A stretch of 64,000 nt of DNA from Paenibacillus eucommiae (GTDB lineage: Bacteria > Bacillota > Bacilli > Paenibacillales > NBRC-103111): positions 62,001-126,000 of the forward strand of contig NZ_JAGGLB010000001.1 in NCBI RefSeq assembly GCF_017874215.1, in the 5' to 3' direction. The position numbers and the translations under genes are program-made. This document shows, in pieces, positions 43,329-51,409 of the stretch (its first letter is position 1; each line of letters opens with the position of its first letter). Under the pieces are notes generated by a model. It was not told the origin of the DNA. It did not search any database and saw nothing but the letters and a program-made list of their open reading frames with translations.

Positions 43329-44198
43329 TTACGACTTGATGCCAGAATAGGCTAGCGTCGACATTACCTTGCGCTGAAAGAGCACGAAGATCAACACGCC
43401 CGGCAGTGTCATCAGGAGAGTCGCAGCAGCGTTCGCGCCAATTCTCGCCGCCCCTTGTCCATTAATCGTTGACATATAATAGGGAAGTGTTTTCATAGCT
43501 TCGGACTGGGTGAACAGAGTTGAAGAAGAAGCATCATTCCATACGCCCACAAAGCTTAAAATAACGACTGTCACCCATGCCGGACGAATCAGTGGCAGCG
43601 CAATTTTAAGAAACATTGTCCACTCATTCGCACCATCGATTTTGGCTGCTTCAAATATTTCATCCGGCACCTGCTCCAAAAACTGCTTCATCAAAAACAA
43701 TCCGATTGGAAAAGCAAGATTGGGTAAAATCAATGCACTGTACGTATCAACCAGGCCCAAATAATTCACAACCAGATACCTCGGGATTTCCACCACTTCA
43801 GGAGCAAACATCAGCGAAGTGACGATTAGGCTGAAAGTAAAGCCGCGTCCGGGAAATTTATGTTTGGCCAGCGGATAGCTGGCGAGTGACCCGAGCAGGA
43901 TGGTGAAAACGACTGTGACACCCACCACTAACAAGCTGTTGAATACGTATCTCGTGAATGGAATCATGTCCATGGAAGTAGCAAGAATCAACTGCTTGAA
44001 ATTATCCAACGTCGGATTTGAAACCAGAAACCGGGGCGGATACAGAAACAGTTCCTCCATCGGTTTAAATGCGGTGCTTACCAAGAATAGCAATGGCAGG
44101 AACATAAATGCACCAAGAAAGCTGAGAAACAAAATAATGCTGATAAGACCGTAATCCACTTTCTTCCGCAGCCGCAATCGGGAGGAAAACCAGTTCAT
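43329..44198 (-). CDS. Sugar ABC transporter permease (MalG type)
   Basis: 289 residues, six predicted membrane helices, EAA loop in IFEAAKIDGANEWTMFLKIAL. ATG at 44198 has AGGGGAATTG upstream. It lies 2 nt after the stop of the partner permease. With 44201-45187 it should form the channel that works with the large SBP at 45184-48168. Confidence 0.93.
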   Translation of the reverse strand: MNWFSSRLRLRKKVDYGLISIILFLSFLGAFMFLPLLFLVSTAFKPMEELFLYPPRFLVSNPTLDNFKQLILATSMDMIPFTRYVFNSLLVVGVTVVFTILLGSLASYPLAKHKFPGRGFTFSLIVTSLMFAPEVVEIPRYLVVNYLGLVDTYSALILPNLAFPIGLFLMKQFLEQVPDEIFEAAKIDGANEWTMFLKIALPLIRPAWVTVVILSFVGVWNDASSSTLFTQSEAMKTLPYYMSTINGQGAARIGANAAATLLMTLPGVLIFVLFQRKVMSTLAYSGIKS

Positions 44199-44200
44199 AG

Positions 44201-45187
44201 TTACAATTCCCCTTTCGATTGGAAAAGTCTGAAGCAGAGTCTGCCTGCTCCAAAGATGAGCACAAACAAGACGACGGAAATGGCCGAAGCGTAGCCCATC
44301 TCATAGCGCAGAACCGCATAATCCTGCAAATGCAGGATGACTGTCAAGCCGGCATTGAGGGGACTTGGAAAACCTGCAATAGCCTTGCTTATTTCGCCAA
44401 CTTTAAAAGAACCCACAATGGAAAGGACTGCTCCAAACAATAGCTGCGGCTTCATGCTTGGAATCGTAATGTACCACAGCTCCTGAATTCTGGAGCGAAT
44501 GCCGTCTACTTTACCTGCGTCATACAGATCCGGATTGATCGTTTCAAAACCGGCAAGAAAAGCAAGAAATGCGGTTCCGAGGCTCATCCATAACGATATG
44601 ATAATGATGACAGGCATAATCATGGTAATATCCTGAAGCCATTGCATCGGTTCCTGGATGAATCCGAAATGCATCAAAAACTGGTTCAAGTAACCGTTGC
44701 TGTCATTTGCAAATATAACAAGCCAAACGACAGTCATAGCTACCCCGCTAGTAAGCGATGGCACATAAAATACAGTCGTATAAAACGTGCGCATCCGCAT
44801 CGGAATTTGATGAATCAGCCAAGCAAAGAAGAAAGCCAGGCAAAAGCTCAGCGGACCGGTTACCAAGGCGAAATATAAGGTGTTTTTCAAGGAGGTAATA
44901 AAAATGTCGTCATCGACAAACAGCAGCTTGTAATTGGACCACCCTGTCCAGGTTGCCGGCTCCAGCACATTGTAATAGGTAAAGCTCAAAGCCACCGAAG
45001 TGACTACAGGAACGATAACAAACAAAATGAAAAGCACATAGAAAGGAAATAAAAATAAATAGGACGCTTTGAATTTCCACACTTCTTTGATGAGTTCTTT
45101 GGTGTTCAAGCGAAGGGAAACCCATCTGGATACTCTTTGCGGCTTCTTTTGGATGTCGTTCACCTTTACTTCTGCCGCAGGCATCAT
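44201..45187 (-). CDS. Sugar ABC transporter permease (MalF type)
   Basis: 328 residues, six predicted membrane helices, EAA loop in NPDLYDAGKVDGIRSRIQEL, slightly diverged from the usual EAAxxDGA. A long cytosolic N terminus of ~45 residues precedes the first helix. ATG at 45187 overlaps the TGA of the SBP gene (ATGA) with GGAGGG 8-9 nt upstream, so SBP and permease translation is coupled. Confidence 0.93.
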   Translation of the reverse strand: MMPAAEVKVNDIQKKPQRVSRWVSLRLNTKELIKEVWKFKASYLFLFPFYVLFILFVIVPVVTSVALSFTYYNVLEPATWTGWSNYKLLFVDDDIFITSLKNTLYFALVTGPLSFCLAFFFAWLIHQIPMRMRTFYTTVFYVPSLTSGVAMTVVWLVIFANDSNGYLNQFLMHFGFIQEPMQWLQDITMIMPVIIIISLWMSLGTAFLAFLAGFETINPDLYDAGKVDGIRSRIQELWYITIPSMKPQLLFGAVLSIVGSFKVGEISKAIAGFPSPLNAGLTVILHLQDYAVLRYEMGYASAISVVLFVLIFGAGRLCFRLFQSKGEL

Positions 45188-48168
45188 GGCTCGTTCCCTC
45201 CATCTGAATGAAATTCTTCTTGTTTGCGCAGCAGCTCTTTATTAATTTCCTTCACCGCATCCTCCAGCGCAACCCTCGGACTTTGTCCCAGAAGCACGGT
45301 ACGGTTCCATGCGTTCATCAAGTGGCGGTCCGTATAATATCCGCCAAGCACTACCGGCAGCTCCTTAAACCACGACCATTGTTCCATAATGGCGGCCAGC
45401 TCCGGGGCAGACCAAGGCATCCCTTCCATCGCTTCGACATTCGCCGTATTCCATCGCGAGCCTACGCCGATCAAACCCTCCACTTCACTGCCGAACCGAA
45501 TCTGTACATCTTTCGATGTCCACCACTTCAATAGCTCCCAGGCGTCATCAGGGTGTTTCGTTGCATTCAGAATGATTCCAGTATTGTTGGAGCCGCCGGC
45601 AGAGCGATTGATAGTGTCGTCACTTTGCCTTTTACCCGGCAAGGGGATCATCGCCCAACGCCCTTTCAGCTCAGGGGCAGCAGTGGCCAAACGAACGTAA
45701 AGCTCGTAGCCGCCAATACCGATCGGCATTTCCCCGGTGCGGAGGCGCTGGTAGAAGTCCGCTTTCATTTGCAGCTTATAATTGTTATACAAGTCCGTCC
45801 ATTCCTTGAAAGCCTGGTAAGCTTCTGGTGAATCCAGCCCCGATTTCCTTCCATCGTCCTTATAGGCCTCTCCATGGTTCTGGAACAAAAAGGGATAGAA
45901 GCCGGCAACGCCATCAGGATAATAGAAGCTCATATCATTTTCCAGCAGCTTTGGCATCAGCGCATAAATATCCTGCCATGTCTGGGGAGGTTTCACACCA
46001 AGGCCTTCCAGAATATCCGTCCGATAAAATAACATCTGGAAATCCTGAGTCTCCGGAAGCGCATACAGTCCATCTGTGTACTGATAAGGAATAAGAGCCT
46101 GGGGCAAAAATCTCTGCTTAATGCTATCGATATCCGCAAATTGATTCAGATCGTAAATGGCATTTCTTACGGCAAATTCCACAGGTATACGTGCACCAAC
46201 GCCAAGCGCGACATCCGGTGCTTTCCCGGCTGTATAAGCCAGCAGCAGCAAATGCTCCGCATCGCCTGGTACCGTATTAATATGGACCGGTATGCCAGTG
46301 CTTGCTGTAAAATCTTCATCGATCATCTGCTTCATGATTTCTACCCATTCCCGTCCACGGGCCACCCATACATTCAATGCCGGCTTTTCCTCGACAATTG
46401 TCTGCGATTCGGTGTTTATGCCTCCGAGTTTCGTAGTATCCTTCGTAAAGGATCGCACAAACCTGCCGGCTGCTATCCATAAGCTTTCCCCATATGTACT
46501 CGTGCTGCGTTCATAAACCGCTTCTGGCGAGCTTACAAGCATGTAATCCAATTGCAGCGGTTGTTCCTTCATCGTAATCGCGGCATTGCTGATTGCCGAC
46601 TGCATGTTGCCGAGCTCGTTTAATTTTTGCGGTATCAGCTCCGTATTATGAATCACTTGATTCAACAGACCAATCCCCGCCGAAATCGCTGATACATAGG
46701 AGGGCCTTTTCCCCCCGTTTAGCTCAATCACATTGTCTTCACTGCTTTGAAGCACTTCCTGCGCTTTACTCAACCTTACAATGAGATTCGGTATTTGCTG
46801 TTCCAGCTCCCAATCGCGGTTGCGGTCACTCTGGATCGAACCGTCTGCTGTACGCGAGGAAGCCGTCACCTGCAGCACTTCCCTCGTCAGTAAGCTTAAT
46901 TCTTGAACCACTTCATTTAAATCCTGGATAATTTGCCGGTAGGGTCCCAATACTGCCTTCATGCTCATTGAATGAGAGCCTTTGGTCAAATAAAACAGGT
47001 ACGGTTGATTGTTTGCATCCTTCAGCGGATCCGCATGCCAGCCTTCGGCTGCCGGAAAAGCATATTCCTCCATTTCCATAAATGGAATCTTTCCGTCAAT
47101 CGCTATCATGCGCCGGCTTACAGGATTCGTTCCTGAAGCATTGTATCGAAATCCAATTTTATACAGACCATCCTCTGGAACCTCAAACTTCCATGTCGCG
47201 GACTGCCCTCCCCGAATCCATCGCCCGCCGCCGAATGTGTTGAAACGGATTTCTTTCACTCCACTCGGCTCGGCCAAGGCATCATCGGACCATTCGGCGC
47301 GCAAGATCGGATCCGATTTAGACGATGGATGCTCCATTTGAATCTTGATGATTCCATCAGTAGCCGACTGCAAATCACGCTTTTGATAGTCCTCCCGTAC
47401 ATCCTGGTAAAGGGGAGGATTTAACGGTGGTTTCAGTGTCAGTTGAACAATAGCCATCGCTTCACTGAAATTGGCAAACCGGATCGTGTGAACACCACTT
47501 TCCAGCAAAAATTTGTATGGTCTTTTGTATAAGGCCTCCGGGTGCTCAAGCTGTATAGTCTGCCAAGCTGCAATTTCCTTTTGTGGTGTCCGCATTTCAT
47601 TGCCCTGATTGTCCAGTTGAGCGCCCTCCTGGCCCCTCTGGTCTTCCCAGATCCGGGGAAACACGAAACGGCTGGCTTCTTCAAAGGGTTGCTTGCCATC
47701 AATCGTTAAGCTGGAATGAATGGCCGAACGCGTACCCGGAAAAGCATCATACATCAATTCAATTTGATAAAGTGCGGTTTCCTTCACATTCACTTTCCAT
47801 TCAATCCATCCATTTTCCCCTCTAGTAACTGCCGCAGCACGCTGCTCCCCATCAATCCCTTTATCCAGACCCGCTTGGCTTGATGCGCTTTCAGAAGTAT
47901 AAATAAGCTCCTGACCTGAGTAATCCTTGTACTCCATCTTCTCATATTGTCCAAGCAGTCTACCGTACAAAGGCAGAGTGGAATTCTGGGATTCCTCAGG
48001 AACATTCCAGCGTGCAGAAGGAAACACATCACTGCTAACCTGCTGCCCAAATTGTTGACCTGCAGACTGTGTGTCAAATAATTCAACAACGAAGATAGCC
48101 AGAAAACAAGCAAAGATAGAAAGTCCAATTATGGTTCTTTTAGAGTTAAAATTATTTATTATATTCAT
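45184..48168 (-). CDS. Giant membrane-tethered solute-binding protein with two sugar-binding-like domains
   Basis: 994 residues, over twice a normal solute-binding protein. A membrane helix (~12-32) without a lipobox anchors it. Two beta-domains follow (~85-245 and ~275-405) that resemble galactose-binding/CBM-like modules: each has GWIEWKVNV or ATWKFEVPEDGLYKIGFRY strands and ends in IDGK-PF. A helical stalk (~405-560) leads to a family 1 SBP (~590-960, LNVWVARGREWVEIMKQMI). The arrangement would both hold a polymer near the surface and hand oligosaccharides to the permeases. First gene of the 20-kb operon; the promoter region at 48169-48392 is shared with the AraC gene. Confidence 0.88.
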   Translation of the reverse strand: MNIINNFNSKRTIIGLSIFACFLAIFVVELFDTQSAGQQFGQQVSSDVFPSARWNVPEESQNSTLPLYGRLLGQYEKMEYKDYSGQELIYTSESASSQAGLDKGIDGEQRAAAVTRGENGWIEWKVNVKETALYQIELMYDAFPGTRSAIHSSLTIDGKQPFEEASRFVFPRIWEDQRGQEGAQLDNQGNEMRTPQKEIAAWQTIQLEHPEALYKRPYKFLLESGVHTIRFANFSEAMAIVQLTLKPPLNPPLYQDVREDYQKRDLQSATDGIIKIQMEHPSSKSDPILRAEWSDDALAEPSGVKEIRFNTFGGGRWIRGGQSATWKFEVPEDGLYKIGFRYNASGTNPVSRRMIAIDGKIPFMEMEEYAFPAAEGWHADPLKDANNQPYLFYLTKGSHSMSMKAVLGPYRQIIQDLNEVVQELSLLTREVLQVTASSRTADGSIQSDRNRDWELEQQIPNLIVRLSKAQEVLQSSEDNVIELNGGKRPSYVSAISAGIGLLNQVIHNTELIPQKLNELGNMQSAISNAAITMKEQPLQLDYMLVSSPEAVYERSTSTYGESLWIAAGRFVRSFTKDTTKLGGINTESQTIVEEKPALNVWVARGREWVEIMKQMIDEDFTASTGIPVHINTVPGDAEHLLLLAYTAGKAPDVALGVGARIPVEFAVRNAIYDLNQFADIDSIKQRFLPQALIPYQYTDGLYALPETQDFQMLFYRTDILEGLGVKPPQTWQDIYALMPKLLENDMSFYYPDGVAGFYPFLFQNHGEAYKDDGRKSGLDSPEAYQAFKEWTDLYNNYKLQMKADFYQRLRTGEMPIGIGGYELYVRLATAAPELKGRWAMIPLPGKRQSDDTINRSAGGSNNTGIILNATKHPDDAWELLKWWTSKDVQIRFGSEVEGLIGVGSRWNTANVEAMEGMPWSAPELAAIMEQWSWFKELPVVLGGYYTDRHLMNAWNRTVLLGQSPRVALEDAVKEINKELLRKQEEFHSDGGNEP

Positions 48169-48245
48169 TTTCTATCACCTTGCCCTTATACTTTATAACT
48201 CTTCCAGTTTTTCCAACCCCTTCTTGTATTTATGCGCCTGGTAGA

Positions 48246-48282
48246 CTTATAATACAACATAAGAACAGCATCCGTCTTTGCA
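48246..48282 (-). promoter_or_regulatory. Candidate promoter and AraC operator of the 48 kb operon
   Basis: Minus strand: TGCAAAGACGG-ATGCTGTTCT (48282-48262), five bases, then TGTATTATAAG (48256-48246), an extended -10. Order, spacing and sequence match the promoter at 4268-4303 of the beta-helix/SBP operon. The leader to the start codon at 48168 is about 70 nt. Confidence 0.55.
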
Positions 48283-48325
48283 GCCAATACTGTTTATGCG
48301 GATTTACAGCGTTTATTTTTCCTAG

Positions 48326-48339
48326 TGTAATCGCTTACC
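48326..48339. promoter_or_regulatory. cre-like box in the divergent promoter region
   Basis: TGTAATCGCTTACC fits the core TGNAANCGNWNNC; only the outermost position departs. It lies upstream of the operon promoter and in the presumed leader of the AraC gene, so CcpA could affect both. Confidence 0.45.
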
Positions 48340-48392
48340 TAAATAACCTGCTTGCACTAGATCCACTTTTTCTGCAAAGGAAGTCATTCCCA

Positions 48393-49292
48393 ATGAAATT
48401 ACGCAATTTTGGCATGGAGCAAGCCCTTTACCAAGAGCAGAGAAAATTAGGGGGAATACACCCATATCATCATGAGATCTTGTACATTTCATCAGGAAAG
48501 GTCAGGCTTACGTGGCTGGATCAGGAGATTCATACCGATGGACGGGCTTTATTCTTACTGCCATCCAATGTTCCGCACGAGCTTCTCACCTTTTCAGGAG
48601 GGTTTTTGTACTTCTATTTCGAGTTCGAGGTTCAGGAAAATGATACATTTCCCGATCTATCCGTCGTACAATGCTGGAACAGACTGCAAGGCAGCATAGC
48701 TCATCAGGCTCTTAATCAGGCGCCAAGCGTGGAAGTCCTGTTTCAAACTATGGATTCTTTGAAGCGGATCATGGAGACTGAGCTTCCGGCTCACCGCGAG
48801 CTGGTCGAACAGATTGCCTCTCACGATCTCCATAAAGTTTTGCTGCTGGTGGGACATGTTTTGCATTCTAGCCAGAGTCAGAGTCCGCTCCCTTTACCTG
48901 ACGTCGAGAAAGATAAACGTCCCAGCTACAATTACACGCATTCGTCTTTGAAGGAAGTTGTAGAAACATTAATGAGGTTTATGGAATGTTATTACAAAAA
49001 CACCATAACATTACACACTCTTTCCGAGTACGTTCATCTAAACGCCAATTATTTAATTCGCATCTTTAAAGAATATAAGGGAATAACGCCCTTTCAATAT
49101 TTGCAGGAAATCCGCCTTCAAGCCGCTTATAGCTATTTATCAGGCAGCCACCTGCCGATTAAAGAAATTGTAACAGCAACGGGTTTCCAGAGTATTCATT
49201 ATTTCAGCCGAGCGTTCAAGCAAAAGTATGGGGTTAGTCCGTCAGAATGGAGGAAGACTGTGGGGCATGAGGATCAGCATAAAAATGCCTAG
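48393..49292 (+). CDS. AraC-family transcriptional regulator, divergent from the glycan operon
   Basis: 299 residues: N-terminal cupin-like domain (~15-125, GGIHPYHHEILYISSGKVRL), C-terminal AraC HTH pair (~195-295, ITPFQYLQEIRLQAAYSYLSG and GFQSIHYFSRAFKQKYGVSP). The frame is open far upstream, but the ATG at 48393 (MKLRNFGMEQ) is chosen because it begins the conserved domain and has AAAGGAAG about 9 nt upstream. It probably senses the imported sugar and activates the divergent 14-gene operon. It is a third, more distant, relative of the two AraC genes at the left end. Confidence 0.92.
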   Translation: MKLRNFGMEQALYQEQRKLGGIHPYHHEILYISSGKVRLTWLDQEIHTDGRALFLLPSNVPHELLTFSGGFLYFYFEFEVQENDTFPDLSVVQCWNRLQGSIAHQALNQAPSVEVLFQTMDSLKRIMETELPAHRELVEQIASHDLHKVLLLVGHVLHSSQSQSPLPLPDVEKDKRPSYNYTHSSLKEVVETLMRFMECYYKNTITLHTLSEYVHLNANYLIRIFKEYKGITPFQYLQEIRLQAAYSYLSGSHLPIKEIVTATGFQSIHYFSRAFKQKYGVSPSEWRKTVGHEDQHKNA

Positions 49293-49324
49293 CTTCATGG
49301 GGGATCAACCAATTGCCCAACCAA

Positions 49325-49352
49325 AGGGGCTGCAAAGTTATCGCAGCCTCTT
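49325..49352. terminator. Bidirectional terminator
   Basis: AGGGGCTGC (49325-49333) pairs with GCAGCCTCTT (49343-49352). A TTATTATT stretch follows on the plus strand. It lies between convergent AraC genes. Confidence 0.75.
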
Positions 49353-49374
49353 ATTATTCGATTTATTCAAGTAA

Positions 49375-50286
49375 TTAACGGCTCGCCTGCTTATACTCCT
49401 TAGGAGTCATGGCTGTGATCTTTTTAAACATCCGGTTGAAGTGGGTAATATTCTCAAAACCCGTTTTACTGCATATATCGAAAATTTTGATATCCGTCTT
49501 TTTCAGATACTCCTTAGCTTTGGATACCCTGAGCTCATTCAAGTACCGGGTAAAAGATTTATTTGTAAACCTTTTAAATGCCGAACAAAAATAAGTATGG
49601 CAAAGCAGGGATACTTTCACGGCATCTTCCAAATATATTTTTTCAGCATAATGTTCTTCAACATATTTAACAACCCTCAGCACGGCTTCCCTCTGCTTTT
49701 CGACAAGCTTTGCCTTCTCGGACTCTGTATATTCGTTGGTTGTTTCCCTTCCTATCATTGCAAGCAATTTAAGAAGCATGGATTTGGTCATAAGCTCGAA
49801 ACCCGGCTTTTTCTCATTAAACTCGTACATAAAATCGTTCAATAGACTTTCCACATCGATTTCAATCTTCCCGGAAAGGCTCAGCCTCGGTCTCGCTATC
49901 ATAAACGGCTCAATATACATAAAATCCATGAACGATTTGACATCCGTGTCGCTTCCGAAGCTCTGATTGATAAATTCCGGTTTAAATTCAAGCTCGATGA
50001 CTTCGCAAGACATATTGTCACACGTGGCAGTACTGTGAGGGATATACGGAGGAATGATAAACAAGTCGCCTTTAACCAACTCAAATTCTTTATTATTAAT
50101 GTAATGTTTCAGTTTACCTTTAGAAATATACTGAATTTGGAAATATTCATGTCTGTGCTGGTAACTTTCAAAATGATCATAAATTACGTTTTGAATAAAA
50201 AACGGGTAATCGCCATGGTCGTTTTCGTCAAGTGTATAGAGCAATATATCCTGATATTCCTCAATGTCAAATTGCTCGAATAACAT
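49375..50286 (-). CDS. AraC-family transcriptional regulator
   Basis: 303 residues: N-terminal cupin-like domain (~35-100, RHEYFQIQYISKGKLKHY, KGDLFIIPPYIPHS) and C-terminal AraC HTH pair (~200-300, HYAEKIYLEDAVKVSLLCHT, TGFENITHFNRMFKKI). Not closely related to the other three AraC genes. ATG at 50286 with GAGGTGG upstream. It stands apart, bounded by the terminator at 49325 and repeat copy D, so its target may be the ceramidase-fold/RidA cluster or a distant locus. Low GC compared with neighbours. Confidence 0.9.
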   Translation of the reverse strand: MLFEQFDIEEYQDILLYTLDENDHGDYPFFIQNVIYDHFESYQHRHEYFQIQYISKGKLKHYINNKEFELVKGDLFIIPPYIPHSTATCDNMSCEVIELEFKPEFINQSFGSDTDVKSFMDFMYIEPFMIARPRLSLSGKIEIDVESLLNDFMYEFNEKKPGFELMTKSMLLKLLAMIGRETTNEYTESEKAKLVEKQREAVLRVVKYVEEHYAEKIYLEDAVKVSLLCHTYFCSAFKRFTNKSFTRYLNELRVSKAKEYLKKTDIKIFDICSKTGFENITHFNRMFKKITAMTPKEYKQASR

Positions 50287-50444
50287 GGAACCACCTCTGA
50301 CTGATATTTTTACATCTTATTGCCTGATTGCAAGTTACTTTATTTTATATATAGTGTATACTACTCATATTTTATCACAGAATTGCTTTTTTTTCAGCTG
50401 ATTTAGGCTTAGTGAAAGCTGTTTAGGAGAAGGCAAAATAAGAT

Positions 50445-51075
50445 AAACGCCTTGCGGCGTCCTTTGAGGTGCATGTTCGTGACTTGGGTGCGTTGCGGAG
50501 GGAATGGCTGTGGGCTCCAGCCGCTGTTAAAGATTTGTTCCCTAAATGGTATCGATGAAGAGGTAGGAACAAATCTTTAAAGGCGGACGCTACCGCTCTT
50601 CCTCCCACAGCCATTCCCTCTCTTTAGCTACAATCGCACGAATCACACGAACACCACGCTCAAACGGACAGCCAGCAAGGCTTTTTCTTTTGGTTAGTAG
50701 AGATTTCCTAGCGGGCGCAGGCGCTGGGAATGAAGAGCGCGCGCAGCTGAGAAGGACTTGCTTTAACGATGAAAATCATCGTTAAAATCCCTTTTAACCA
50801 CCCTGAGAGGCCATCCTGCCTCTTTTAACGATGAAAAACATCGTTAACGTGACGGATTGACCTGGAACACTTACTTTAACGATGAAAAACATCGTTAATT
50901 GGAGTACACGCTCATTTCAGCGAGGGTGGGCTGCTACTACCACTCATCCTCCCCTGATCCCTTCCCTCTCAACTAAAAAGTTCCGAAACTGCCACGATCA
51001 AACGGATAACGGACTGTCAGTAGAAGTTACTTTCCTGAGGGAGAGGGATAGTGGCGATAGAATAATCTGAGCTTC
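50445..51075. repeat. Interspersed repeat module, copy D
   Basis: Most complete copy. Header ACGCC-TTGC-GGCGT near 50451; long hairpin 50498-50620 (arms GAGGGAATGGCTGTGGG / CCCACAGCCATTCCCTC, inner AAAGATTTGTTCC / GGAACAAATCTTT); conserved tail (CAAACGGACAGCCAGCAAGG, GGCGCTGGGAATGAAGAG); palindromes at 50762-50787, 50824-50847 and 50875-50898; end segment CTCATTTCAGCGAGG to AGGGATAGTGG. No conserved reading frame; this covers the 1.1-kb gap between AraC and the ceramidase-fold genes. Confidence 0.9.
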
Positions 51076-51200
51076 CTTCCTGACTCCCTCGCAGGATGAA
51101 GAGTCACACCGTCCACTTTCCCACTGTAAAGCTACACTGTGTATTCGGGAATTTTTCATTCCAGGCATCACCCAAAAAACTTATACGCTAATAAGTTCAT

Positions 51201-51237
51201 AAAAAAACGGTGGAACAAAACTTACTCTGTCCCACCG
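51201..51237 (-). terminator. Terminator after the ceramidase-fold cluster
   Basis: Minus strand: CGGTGGGAC (51237-51229) pairs with GTTCCACCG (51216-51208) with one wobble, then TTTTTTT. It overlaps the end of the possible gene remnant at 51222-51388. Confidence 0.82.
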
Positions 51238-51388
51238 CTTTTCATTCGGTTTTCTTTAAATCGGCTCGGCGTCGCTTCGGCTCCCAGTTGTCTCAGCTCC
51301 TGCAAAGCTCTTACCAGGCCAGCACCTTCCATACACAGCCAGCCTCTACCGTAACTAAAGCTGCTTTGCCTTCGCGCATGCTGCTCAT
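51222..51388 (-). pseudogene. Possible frameshifted small gene or remnant
   Basis: An ATG at 51388 with a strong AAGGAGGAG 5 nt upstream opens a 25-codon frame (MSSMREGKAALVTVEAGCVW...) that stops at 51311. Another frame overlapping it continues as LVRALQELRQLGAEATPSRF and ends at 51222. Joining the two would need one frameshift and give a ~55-residue protein. I do not recognise it. It is the last element before the cluster terminator. Confidence 0.3.
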
Positions 51389-51409
51389 AGCGCTCCTCCT
51401 TGCATTCAT

